From Bradyrhizobium retamae (GTDB taxonomy: Bacteria > Pseudomonadota > Alphaproteobacteria > Rhizobiales > Xanthobacteraceae): DNA of 64,000 nt. A program made the translations under genes and the position numbers. Of the stretch, positions 37,066 through 44,551 are shown in pieces. The notes beneath the pieces were generated by a model. The model saw only the letters and a program-made list of their open reading frames with translations. It had not been told where the DNA came from and made no database searches. The stretch spans positions 62,001 to 126,000 of the forward strand of contig NZ_LLYA01000225.1 of assembly GCF_001440415.1 (NCBI RefSeq), in the 5' to 3' direction. The stretch's first letter is position 1; each line of letters opens with the position of its first letter.

Positions 37066-37986
37066 TCAATAGCGCGCCGGCACGTACATTTCGGGTGGAA
37101 TTGGCCCGCGGCTATATTCCGGATGGCGAACCCGCGGCGGCAGTACCACCGGCTCGAGCTTGATTTCCTGGTAGGGAATTTGTTCCAGAAGATGCGCGAT
37201 GCAGTTCAGCCGCGCCTTCTTCTTGTCGTCGGCCTCGACCAGGTACCAGGGAGCTTCCGGAATGTGGGTACGCTCCAGCATCGCTTCCTTGGCCTTGGTG
37301 TATTGCTCCCAGCGCCTGCGCGATTCCACGTCCATCGGGCTGAGCTTCCACTGCTTGAGCGGATCGTGGATCCGCATCATGAAGCGCAAATGCTGCTCTT
37401 CGTCAGTGATGGAAAACCAGTACTTGATGAGGGTGATTCCGGAGCGCACGAGCATGCGCTCGAATTCCGGAGCTGACCGGAAGAATTCTTCGACGTCATC
37501 TTCGGTGCAGAAGCCCATCACGCGCTCGACGCCGGCGCGGTTGTACCAGCTACGGTCGAACAGAACGATCTCGCCGGCGGCGGGCAAGTGCGAAACGTAG
37601 CGCTGGAAATACCATTGGGTGCGCTCACGCTCGTTCGGCGCCGGAAGCGCGGCGACGCGGCAGACCCGCGGATTGAGCCGCTGGGTGATGCGTTTGATGA
37701 CACCGCCCTTGCCGGCGGAATCGCGTCCCTCGAAAATCACCACCACCTTGAGCTTGTGGTGCTGCACCCAGCTCTGCAATTTTACCAGTTCACCCTGCAG
37801 ACGGAATAATTCCTTGAAGTACACGCGACGATCGATCGTCTCTTCTGCCGTATGGTCGGCAAATTCATTGGTCAGCGCATCGAGACGATCGTCGTCGATT
37901 TCAAGTTCCAGTTCCTCATCGAAACTATCCAGCATTTCGGCCTGAATGCGGTCTTGGATGGTGCCATTCGGGCGTCTTTTGGTCAT
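37066..37986 (-). CDS. ppk2: Polyphosphate kinase 2
   Basis: A 306-residue PPK2 that transfers phosphate between polyphosphate and nucleotides. After an acidic N-terminal stretch (DEELELEIDDD), Walker A is GRDSAGKGG (87-95). Walker B and the following lid are seen in IVLFDRSWYNRAGVERVMGF. The C-terminal half has the expected RMRIHDP-type segment (RFMMRIHDPLKQWKLSPMD) and EAPWYLVEADDKKKARLNCI. One domain only, so class I or III by length. It has no operon partner. Confidence 0.95.
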   Translation of the reverse strand: MTKRRPNGTIQDRIQAEMLDSFDEELELEIDDDRLDALTNEFADHTAEETIDRRVYFKELFRLQGELVKLQSWVQHHKLKVVVIFEGRDSAGKGGVIKRITQRLNPRVCRVAALPAPNERERTQWYFQRYVSHLPAAGEIVLFDRSWYNRAGVERVMGFCTEDDVEEFFRSAPEFERMLVRSGITLIKYWFSITDEEQHLRFMMRIHDPLKQWKLSPMDVESRRRWEQYTKAKEAMLERTHIPEAPWYLVEADDKKKARLNCIAHLLEQIPYQEIKLEPVVLPPRVRHPEYSRGPIPPEMYVPARY

Positions 37987-38410
37987 GGCGGGCTCCGGCT
38001 GTGAGCTGTTGGGTTCACGTGAATGTCGATGCCTGCCGTATCATCCGTCAGGTACTTTGCGGAAAGCAGAAGGCCGGAGTTTGGTTCCGGCCTCCCGCTA
38101 TCCGTCGAGGCCTGCCACGGCAGCGTCCCGACCGCATCGCCGATGGCGTCAGAACAGGTTCGAGAACAGGACGTAGAGGCAGATCGCGGCCGGCAGCGCA
38201 GCACGCCATCAGGAGATTGCGAACCGTTAGTGACAGTTGGGCTATCCCGGCGGCGTATGGCCAGGGATGCGCGCTGTCAGGGCACAGGCGGTTCAAGGAA
38301 ATTCCACGATATTTTTAATCGCCCCTGTCGGAACGCCGCCTCCTCCATCCGTCCTTGTCACAGGAGCGGCCGCGCGCCAGCCAGCAGCTGAATGGAGAAA
38401 GGCAGCGTCG
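37987..38410. other. Intergenic region without a recognisable gene
   Basis: About 420 bases between the divergent ppk2 and VOC genes. Several short overlapping frames exist on both strands but none has a start signal or a recognisable product. A leftward frame near 38160-38200 that would read ALPAAICLYVLFSNLF looks like a piece of a membrane segment but has a stop directly in front of it. The promoters of both genes should be here. Confidence 0.4.
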
Positions 38411-38881
38411 ATGAAGGTCACACAGCATCTCTGGTTCGAAAAGGATATGGAGGCCGCGATCGGCTTCTACACCTCGCTGATCCGCGGCTCGTCAGTGCAG
38501 TGGGTCTCGTCGCTGCCTGCCGAGAGCCCGAGCGGCCCGCCTGGTAGCGTCAAGATCGCGGCCTTTACCCTGGGCGACCAGCGCTACATGGCGATCGAGG
38601 CGGGGCCCCTCGACCCGTTCAACCACAGTTTTTCGATCCTGGTCGAATGCGACACGCAGATCGAGATCGACCGCTTGTGGGACGCTCTGAGGGAGGGCGG
38701 CAAGATCGAGCAATGCGGCTGGCTGCAGGACCGCTGGGGCCTCTCCTGGCAGATCGCGCCAAAACGGCTCGGCGAATTGATGAACGATCCCGATCCCGCA
38801 AAAGCCAAGCGCGTCGCCGAGGCCATGCTGAAGATGGTCAAGTTCGATATTGCAGAACTGGAGGCCGTGGCGAGAGGCTAG
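38411..38881 (+). CDS. VOC superfamily protein (PhnB/3-demethylubiquinone methyltransferase-like fold)
   Basis: A 156-residue protein with two beta-alpha-beta-beta-beta modules of the glyoxalase/bleomycin-resistance fold. It begins MKVTQHLWFEKDMEAAIGFY and ends the fold with CGWLQDRWGLSWQIAPKRL. The pattern is that of the PhnB-like group. The annotation as a methyltransferase that is often given to such proteins has no support here. The C-terminal helix MLKMVKFDIAELEAV is typical. The stop codon lies inside the start of a palindromic repeat. Confidence 0.85.
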   Translation: MKVTQHLWFEKDMEAAIGFYTSLIRGSSVQWVSSLPAESPSGPPGSVKIAAFTLGDQRYMAIEAGPLDPFNHSFSILVECDTQIEIDRLWDALREGGKIEQCGWLQDRWGLSWQIAPKRLGELMNDPDPAKAKRVAEAMLKMVKFDIAELEAVARG

Positions 38882-39010
38882 AGCCTTTTCGGTTCTGATT
38901 GAATCAGAACCGGGCTCTAGATTCTTGTTGTGACGCGTTTTCTTGACGCGAACCGGTGTCCACCCCGGATCAAGTCCGGGGCAGGCTTTCGCTGGAAAAC
39001 GCTATGGCAA
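38878..39010. repeat. CTAGAGCC-family dispersed repeat after the VOC gene
   Basis: The left half is a strong hairpin: CTAGAGCC pairs with GGGCTCTAG and GGTTCTGATT with AATCAGAACC. The right half (GACGCGTTTTCTTGACGCGAAC and CCCCGGATCAAGTCCGGGG) holds further symmetric parts. The stop codon of the upstream gene is made from its first bases. The following 39011-39213 has no feature that I can name. Confidence 0.75.
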
Positions 39011-39213
39011 GAGGGTCGCGCGCTGCACGGCGCCGGGGCTGGAGGTAAGGAACCGCGCAGCGCGTCGACCATGTGGGAACATCATGCGTGAGAAGACGTC
39101 CCACATTCCCTTGAGAATGCGATTGTGACTTCTATCAATTAATAGTTGCAAGCAGGATTGTCAATTTTCCCATTATGTTTCAACAGAAATTGCGACTATC
39201 GGATTGGCGGAAT

Positions 39214-40659
39214 TCAGGCCGCATGTGCCGATTTTCGCAGCACGTCGGCGGCGATTTTGAGGTCCAGGACGAAACGCCGGTATTCGCGCGCCTTGGCGTC
39301 GGCGTCCGGCAATCGCAGCAGATAGGACGGGTGCACCGTCACCAGCGCCCTGGTGCCGTCGTCGAAATCAATCGCACGGCCGCGATTCTTGTTGATCGGC
39401 GTAATTTTCCCGAACACGCTTTGCGCTGCGGTTGCGCCCATTGCCACCACCAGATCGGGTTTGATCGCGGCCAGCTCGCGCTCGTACCACTGCCGGCAGG
39501 CCTTGATCTCCGGGGTGTTCGGCTTCTGGTGCAGGCGGATCTTTCCGCGCGGCACGAACTTGAAATGCTTCACCGCATTGGTGACGTAGACCATGCGGCG
39601 GTCGATGCCGGCTTCTTCCAGCGCGCGGTCGAGCATTTGCCCCGCGGGCCCGACGAACGGTTTGCCGGCGAGGTCTTCCTTGTCGCCGGGCTGCTCGCCG
39701 ACCAGCATGATCCGCGCGGTTTGCCGGCCTTCGCCGAACACGGTCTGGGTGGCATTCTTGTAAAGATGACAGGCGCGGCAATCGGCGGCTTCTTCGCGCA
39801 GCGTCTCGAGATCATCGGCGTGTTTGCGGGGCATATCGTTTGCCTCGGGCGGTTCAAGCCGCTTCTGCGGCTTATGCGGTTCGCTCGCCGCCTTCGCGAT
39901 CATCGCGTTTGCAGTGCGTTCCGCGCTTTTGATCAACGGTTTAATCAATGAGGCCTCGGGCAGGTTCCGCCAGTATTTGCGTGGCATTTCCTTCTGCATC
40001 GCCTGAACTTTCAGCCGGGCGGGATTGAAAATGCTGGCGTAATAGCTTCGCCAGGTTTCCTCCAGCCGATCGGCGGTCGGCGCTTCGCTCCTGACTACGC
40101 CCGGCGTGAACGAGACGGCGTGGCCATCCCAATGCGCGCAGATATCGGGGGTGAGGATCGACCAGGGCATGTCGGCGAAACGGCGTGCGAAGAACGGGGC
40201 CGCCAGCTCGACGATATGGTGCTCCGGCTCGAACCAGGCGACGAAGTGCGATGTCTGCTCGCGGCCGACTTCGCGGAAGCGGACAAAGGCGTGCATCTTA
40301 TGCTCGTCGCGGCGCACGGCTTTTGCCATGGCGACGATTTCAGCCACATCGGGATCGGTCGCGATTTCGAGTAGATCGTGACGTTGCCGCAGCCGCCACA
40401 GCAGGCGGTAGAGCAGGGCGAACCGTTCGGGGTTGCGGTGCAGGATCGCGATTTCAGCCAGTTCGACAAATCTGGCCGGGACGTTGAAAGTGGCCTGTGG
40501 AGGTTCGAGTGGCTGATACGTTGGCTCGAACAATTCGGGCGCATCGTCCGCCACGCGCCAGGTCACGTCCGCGGGTTGCACATCGTTGAGCGCCAGCGCG
40601 CGCGCCGATTTGCGCCAGCCGTCGAAATCGGTTTCGCTGTCGAGGATGATGTGGTGCAT
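39214..40659 (-). CDS. DUF4130 - UdgX-type uracil-DNA glycosylase fusion
   Basis: A 481-residue two-part protein. Residues 1-240 are a DUF4130-type module (LLYRLLWRLRQRHDLLEIATDPDV, HKMHAFVRFREV). Residues 280-480 are a family-4-like uracil-DNA glycosylase with a CRACHLYKNATQTVFGEG cluster segment, the water-activating region VGEQPGDKEDLAGKPFVGPAG and a C-terminal VTVHPSYLLRL. The loop KIRLHQKP contains His377, in the position of the histidine that in mycobacterial UdgX becomes covalently linked to the uracil site. It lies 102 bases downstream of a DNA-repair radical SAM gene on the same strand. Confidence 0.88.
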   Translation of the reverse strand: MHHIILDSETDFDGWRKSARALALNDVQPADVTWRVADDAPELFEPTYQPLEPPQATFNVPARFVELAEIAILHRNPERFALLYRLLWRLRQRHDLLEIATDPDVAEIVAMAKAVRRDEHKMHAFVRFREVGREQTSHFVAWFEPEHHIVELAAPFFARRFADMPWSILTPDICAHWDGHAVSFTPGVVRSEAPTADRLEETWRSYYASIFNPARLKVQAMQKEMPRKYWRNLPEASLIKPLIKSAERTANAMIAKAASEPHKPQKRLEPPEANDMPRKHADDLETLREEAADCRACHLYKNATQTVFGEGRQTARIMLVGEQPGDKEDLAGKPFVGPAGQMLDRALEEAGIDRRMVYVTNAVKHFKFVPRGKIRLHQKPNTPEIKACRQWYERELAAIKPDLVVAMGATAAQSVFGKITPINKNRGRAIDFDDGTRALVTVHPSYLLRLPDADAKAREYRRFVLDLKIAADVLRKSAHAA

Positions 40660-40672
40660 CGTGCTCTCTCCC

Positions 40673-40755
40673 CGTCATTGCGAGCGCAGCGAAGCAATAC
40701 ATTTCTCCAGCGGGAATAGATGGATTGTTTCGTCGCTTCGCTCCTCGCAATGACG
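40673..40755. repeat. CATTGCGAG-family palindromic element
   Basis: CGTCATTGCGAG (40673-40684) pairs exactly with CTCGCAATGACG (40744-40755), and the next bases (CGCAGCGAAGCAAT with ATTGTTTCGTCGCTTCG) continue the stem with small bulges. It lies between the radical SAM gene and the UdgX gene, so it is inside a likely operon. A diverged copy is at 26298-26401. Confidence 0.88.
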
Positions 40756-40761
40756 CTGTGG

Positions 40762-41997
40762 CTAAAACCCAAATCCCAATTGTCTCGCCTTCGACTTGAA
40801 CCGCTCCTTCCCCGCGCCATCGAGCAGATGCGGCGAGGGCCTGAAATCGCCGAGCACGATGAACGGCAGCGCCTTTTTCTGCGGAATGTGCAGCTGCGCC
40901 AGATCAGCGAGGCGGATCGAGGTCAGGCGGCGCGTCGCGATGATGCGGTCCACCGCCTTGATCCCAAAGCCGGGCACGCGCAATAGTTCCTCGCGGCTGG
41001 CGGTCGAAACGTCGAGCGGGAAGCGGTCGCGGTGGCGCAGCGCCCAGGCAAGCTTTGGATCGATGTCGAGCGGCAACATGCCCTTGGCTTCATCGACGAT
41101 TTCGCCGGCGTCGAACCCGTAAAACCGCATCAGCCAGTCGGCCTGATAGAGCCGGTGCTCGCGAAGAAGCGGCGGCGCGACCAGCGGCAGTGCGCGGCTG
41201 GCGTCCGGGATCGGGCTGAATGCCGAATAATAGACGCGCTTGAGGCGGTAGGAGCCGTACAGATTGGCGCTGGTATCGAGGATGGTTTTGTCGCTGGCCG
41301 CATCCACGCCGATGATCATCTGCGTGCTCTGGCCGGCCGGCGCAAAACGCGGCGGCTTTGCTTTCGTCGCAGTCTCTCTGTTCTCCTTGGCCTCATCGAG
41401 TTTCAAGCGCAGCCGGCCCATGGTGCGGCGGATCGCACGCACGTCCTTCTCAGGCGCAAATTTGGCGAGGCTGTTTTCCAGCGGCATTTCGATGTTGATG
41501 GAAAGACGGTCGGCATATTTGCCGGCTTCCGCGATCAGCGCATCGTCGGCCTCAGGGATTGTCTTGAGATGAATGTAGCCGCGGAAGTGATGTTCCTCGC
41601 GCAGTTTGCGCGCGACGCTCACCACTTGCTCCATGGTGTAGTCGGCGCTGCGGATGATGCCGGAGGAGAGAAACAATCCCTCGATGTAGTTGCGGCGGTA
41701 GAAGTCGATCGTGAGCTTCACCACCTCGTCGACCGTGAAGCGCGCACGCGGCACGTTCGAAGAAGTGCGGTTGACGCAATATAAGCAATCGTAATTGCAG
41801 GCGTTGGTGAGCAGCACCTTGAGCAGCGAGATGCAGCGCCCGTCCGGCGCGTAGGAATGGCAGATGCCCATGCCAGGTGCGGTCGAGCCGAGGCCCTTGC
41901 CGTCGCTTGAATCCCGCTTTTCGGTGCCGGAGGAAGCGCAGGAAGCATCGTATTTCGCCGCATCCGCCAGGATTTCCAGCTTACGTTGCACGTCCAT
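40762..41997 (-). CDS. Putative DNA modification/repair radical SAM protein
   Basis: A 411-residue protein with the radical SAM motif CNYDCLYC (Cys67, 71, 74), preceded by a conserved cysteine-bearing N-terminus (ASCASSGTEKR, GICHSYAPDGRCISLLK). Near the C-terminus is a helix-hairpin-helix DNA-binding motif, LLRVPGFGIKAVDRII. The family is found beside the partner UDG-like gene, as here, and is thought to repair or modify a DNA base; the reaction is not established. It is divergent from imuA, with a LexA box in the space between them. Confidence 0.9.
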   Translation of the reverse strand: MDVQRKLEILADAAKYDASCASSGTEKRDSSDGKGLGSTAPGMGICHSYAPDGRCISLLKVLLTNACNYDCLYCVNRTSSNVPRARFTVDEVVKLTIDFYRRNYIEGLFLSSGIIRSADYTMEQVVSVARKLREEHHFRGYIHLKTIPEADDALIAEAGKYADRLSINIEMPLENSLAKFAPEKDVRAIRRTMGRLRLKLDEAKENRETATKAKPPRFAPAGQSTQMIIGVDAASDKTILDTSANLYGSYRLKRVYYSAFSPIPDASRALPLVAPPLLREHRLYQADWLMRFYGFDAGEIVDEAKGMLPLDIDPKLAWALRHRDRFPLDVSTASREELLRVPGFGIKAVDRIIATRRLTSIRLADLAQLHIPQKKALPFIVLGDFRPSPHLLDGAGKERFKSKARQLGFGF

Positions 41998-42078
41998 CGT
42001 TGAATCCCTTGATTCTGCTCATGAATCGGCTTGGCGTCGATCACGGTTGACTCTGCCTGGCCTGTTAGCTTTATATTA

Positions 42079-42093
42079 GAACATATCATGAAC
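42079..42093. promoter_or_regulatory. LexA (SOS) box between divergent DNA-repair transcripts
   Basis: GAAC-ATATCAT-GAAC matches the alphaproteobacterial LexA consensus GTTC-N7-GTTC read on the other strand, a direct repeat and not the E. coli CTGT-N8-ACAG palindrome. It lies 67 bases before imuA and 82 bases before the radical SAM gene, so one box may control both directions. Confidence 0.85.
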
Positions 42094-42159
42094 AAATGAG
42101 CCAGCCGCGCGTTCACTCGGGAAGAAGCGGCAAAGGCCAAATTCCTGAAGGAGCGGCGC

Positions 42160-42945
42160 ATGAGCACCGCACGCACGCTTGCGACTTTGCGCGGAAGCAT
42201 CGAGCGCCTGGAGCAGGGCGCGGCGCATGATCTCAATAAGATCGCGCTCGGCCATGCAGCAGCGGATTCTGTGCTGCACGGCGGTCTTGCGTGTGCCGCG
42301 GTGCATGAAGTGTTTGCCGAAGGCCACCAGAGCGCGGCGGCAACCGGCTTCATCGCAGGCCTCGCGGGAAGGGTATCGCCGCGCCGGCCGCTGGTCTGGG
42401 TGCGGCAGGATTTTTCGGAAATTGAATCCGGTGCGCTGTCGATGGGCGGGCTTTGCGAGCTGGGTCTTAACCCGCGGCTGCTGGTGACCGTGCGCGCGCC
42501 GGACACCGATGCCGCACTGCGGACCGCCGCCGATGCGCTGGCTTGCGATGCGCTCGGCGCCGTCGTGCTGGAAGTCTGGGGGCAGGCGCGTCAGCTCGAT
42601 CTCGTCGCCAGCCGCAAGCTCACGCTGGCCGCAGCAGCCTCCGGCGTCACCGCATTGCTGCTGCGGGTGGCGGCGGAGCCGCGCCCCTCGACCGCGGAGA
42701 CAAGATGGATCGTGCGCGCGGCGCATTCGCCGCCGTCAGCTCCGTGGAGCGCGTGGGGCGTGCCGGTGTTCGACGCGCAGCTCGTTCGTAACCGTCATGG
42801 CCCGGTCGGCCGCTGGATCATGGAATGGAATTGTGATGAGTGCCTATTCAGTGAACCGTCGGCGTATCCTCAGCCTCTGGCTGCCACGCCTGCCCATCGA
42901 CCGCATCAAGCGCAAGCTTTCGCCGGCCAGCGCCGCGCAAGCTGA
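42160..42945 (+). CDS. imuA: SOS mutasome accessory protein ImuA
   Basis: A 261-residue RecA-like/SulA-like protein that works with ImuB and DnaE2 in mutagenic translesion synthesis. The family core is seen in ALGHAAADSVLHGGLACAAVHEVFA and PLVWVRQDFSEIESGALSMGGL; no intact Walker A is present, as usual for ImuA. Its last 37 codons overlap the start of imuB in another frame; the tail (PQPLAATPAHRPHQAQAF) is low in structure. The LexA box lies directly upstream. Confidence 0.93.
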   Translation: MSTARTLATLRGSIERLEQGAAHDLNKIALGHAAADSVLHGGLACAAVHEVFAEGHQSAAATGFIAGLAGRVSPRRPLVWVRQDFSEIESGALSMGGLCELGLNPRLLVTVRAPDTDAALRTAADALACDALGAVVLEVWGQARQLDLVASRKLTLAAAASGVTALLLRVAAEPRPSTAETRWIVRAAHSPPSAPWSAWGVPVFDAQLVRNRHGPVGRWIMEWNCDECLFSEPSAYPQPLAATPAHRPHQAQAFAGQRRAS

Positions 42946-44551
42946 AAATTGCCAAGCGGTTTCGAGCAACGCTGTCTGCGACACGGGCGGTATGCTCCCT
43001 CTCCCGCCTGCGGGGGAGGGCTGGGGTAGGGGTGCCGTCGCGGGTGACACTCTCGAGATGACGCAAACCTTCCTCTCCGTCGTCGTCGCCAAGCAGCACA
43101 ACGCCATCCTGATCCACTCCCTCGACGAGGCCGCTGTCCAGGCCGGCCTCTCTATCGGCCTGCCGCTCGCCAATGCGCGCGCGATCTGCCCCGAGCTGAC
43201 GGTGTTTGACGCGGATGAAGTCGCCGATCGCAAAACGCTCGAAGACATCGCCGACTGGTGCGACCGCTTCACCCCGCTGGTGGCGCTCGATCCGCCGTAT
43301 GGCTTGTTCCTCGACATCACCGGCTGCGCCCATCTGTTCGGCGGCGAGCGTGCGTTGCTGCAGATCGTCAGCAGCGCGCTGAGCCGTCGTGGCTTTGCCG
43401 TCAGTGCCGCGATCGCGAGCACCTCGATCTGCGCCCGCACGCTGACGCGCCAGACTTCCGGAAAGATCATTGCCGAGGGCGAGGAGGCCGAAGCCGTCAG
43501 TCCGTTGCCGGTATCTGCGCTCGGTGCCGGTGATGCCATCACCGCCGGCCTGCGCCGCGCTGGGCTAAAGACCATCGGCGACGTCGCCTCGCGCGGACGT
43601 CACGAAATCACGGCGCGGTTCGGCGCGCCCTTCACGACGCTGTTGCAGCAGGCGCTGGGGCAGGGCGATGCGCCGATCAGCCCGCGCAAACCGCCGCCGG
43701 ATTATATCGTCGAGAAACGCTTTCCCGAACCGGTCGCCACCGACACCGTGATCGCGATGAACCTGTCCGCGCTCGCCGGCATGCTGGTCACGGCGATGGA
43801 CAAGCAGGGCAAGGGCGCGCGGCGGCTGGAGGCGAGCTTTTTCCGCACCGACGGTGCGGTGCGGACGATTCCCGTAGACACCGGGCGTCCGGTGACAAAA
43901 GCTGAAGCGATCGACCGCCTGTTTCGCGAGCGGCTCGATGCGCTCAACGATCCCCTCGACCCCGGCTTCGGTTTCGATCTCATTCGTCTCTCCGCCAGCC
44001 GCACCGAGATCGTGGTGCAGCAGCAGCGCGATCTCGATGCCAATGTCCATGACAATGACGAACTGTCCGCGCTGATCGACCGCATCGCCGCGCGCATCGG
44101 CGGAAAACGCGTCGTCGTGCATCTGCCGGAGGATACCCACATCCCCGAACGCGCGGTGCTGTCGGTGCCAGCGCAGCATCATCTGGCGGTCGCAGCGCAG
44201 GCGGCATGGCCCGAACGTATCGAGAGCGAGCCGCCGCTGCGCCCGTTGCGCCTGTTCGAAAAGCCGGAGCCGATAAAAGTGCCGTTCGCAACCGTGCCCG
44301 ACGGCCCGCCGCATCAATTCACCTGGCGGCGCGTTACGCACGCGGTGGTGCGGGTGGAGGGGCCCGAACGCATCGCTATGGAGTGGTGGAAGCCAAACGG
44401 CGATGGCCCGACGCGGGATTATTTCCGCATCGAGGATGAAGCGGGCCTGCGTTTCTGGATCTTTCGCGACGGCCTCTATGAAAGTGAACCGGCGGATGCG
44501 GAGGGCGAGCCCGCTTCTATCAGATGGTTCGTGCATGGATTGTTCGCATGA
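42836..44551 (+). CDS. imuB: Y-family polymerase-like protein ImuB
   Basis: A 571-residue inactive Y-family polymerase homologue that bridges DnaE2 to the beta clamp. The N-terminus RRILSLWLPRLPIDRIKRKL is the family start and fixes translation at 42836. The first acidic metal ligand region of active enzymes is missing, as expected. Residues of about 35-82 contain an insertion derived from a GC-rich palindromic repeat (LPLPPAGEGWGRG). After it, VVVAKQHNAILIHSLDEAA returns to the normal family sequence. A 110-base overlap with imuA and an ATGA overlap with dnaE2 indicate coupling. Confidence 0.92.
   Translation: MSAYSVNRRRILSLWLPRLPIDRIKRKLSPASAAQAENCQAVSSNAVCDTGGMLPLPPAGEGWGRGAVAGDTLEMTQTFLSVVVAKQHNAILIHSLDEAAVQAGLSIGLPLANARAICPELTVFDADEVADRKTLEDIADWCDRFTPLVALDPPYGLFLDITGCAHLFGGERALLQIVSSALSRRGFAVSAAIASTSICARTLTRQTSGKIIAEGEEAEAVSPLPVSALGAGDAITAGLRRAGLKTIGDVASRGRHEITARFGAPFTTLLQQALGQGDAPISPRKPPPDYIVEKRFPEPVATDTVIAMNLSALAGMLVTAMDKQGKGARRLEASFFRTDGAVRTIPVDTGRPVTKAEAIDRLFRERLDALNDPLDPGFGFDLIRLSASRTEIVVQQQRDLDANVHDNDELSALIDRIAARIGGKRVVVHLPEDTHIPERAVLSVPAQHHLAVAAQAAWPERIESEPPLRPLRLFEKPEPIKVPFATVPDGPPHQFTWRRVTHAVVRVEGPERIAMEWWKPNGDGPTRDYFRIEDEAGLRFWIFRDGLYESEPADAEGEPASIRWFVHGLFA
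42995..43034. repeat. GC-rich dispersed repeat inserted in the imuB coding sequence
   Basis: CCCTCTCCCGC-CTGC-GGGGGAGGG followed by CTGGGGTAGGGGTG is the common 'CTCCC...GGGGGAGGGCTGGGGT' intergenic element of rhizobia and other proteobacteria. It is translated in frame as LPLPPAGEGWGRG inside ImuB. Confidence 0.8.

Noticed and set aside
38045..38210. Remnant of a small membrane protein on the minus strand (ALPAAICLYVLFSNLF)
   Set aside because: A stop codon directly precedes the hydrophobic stretch and no start or frame-restoring shift could be supported.
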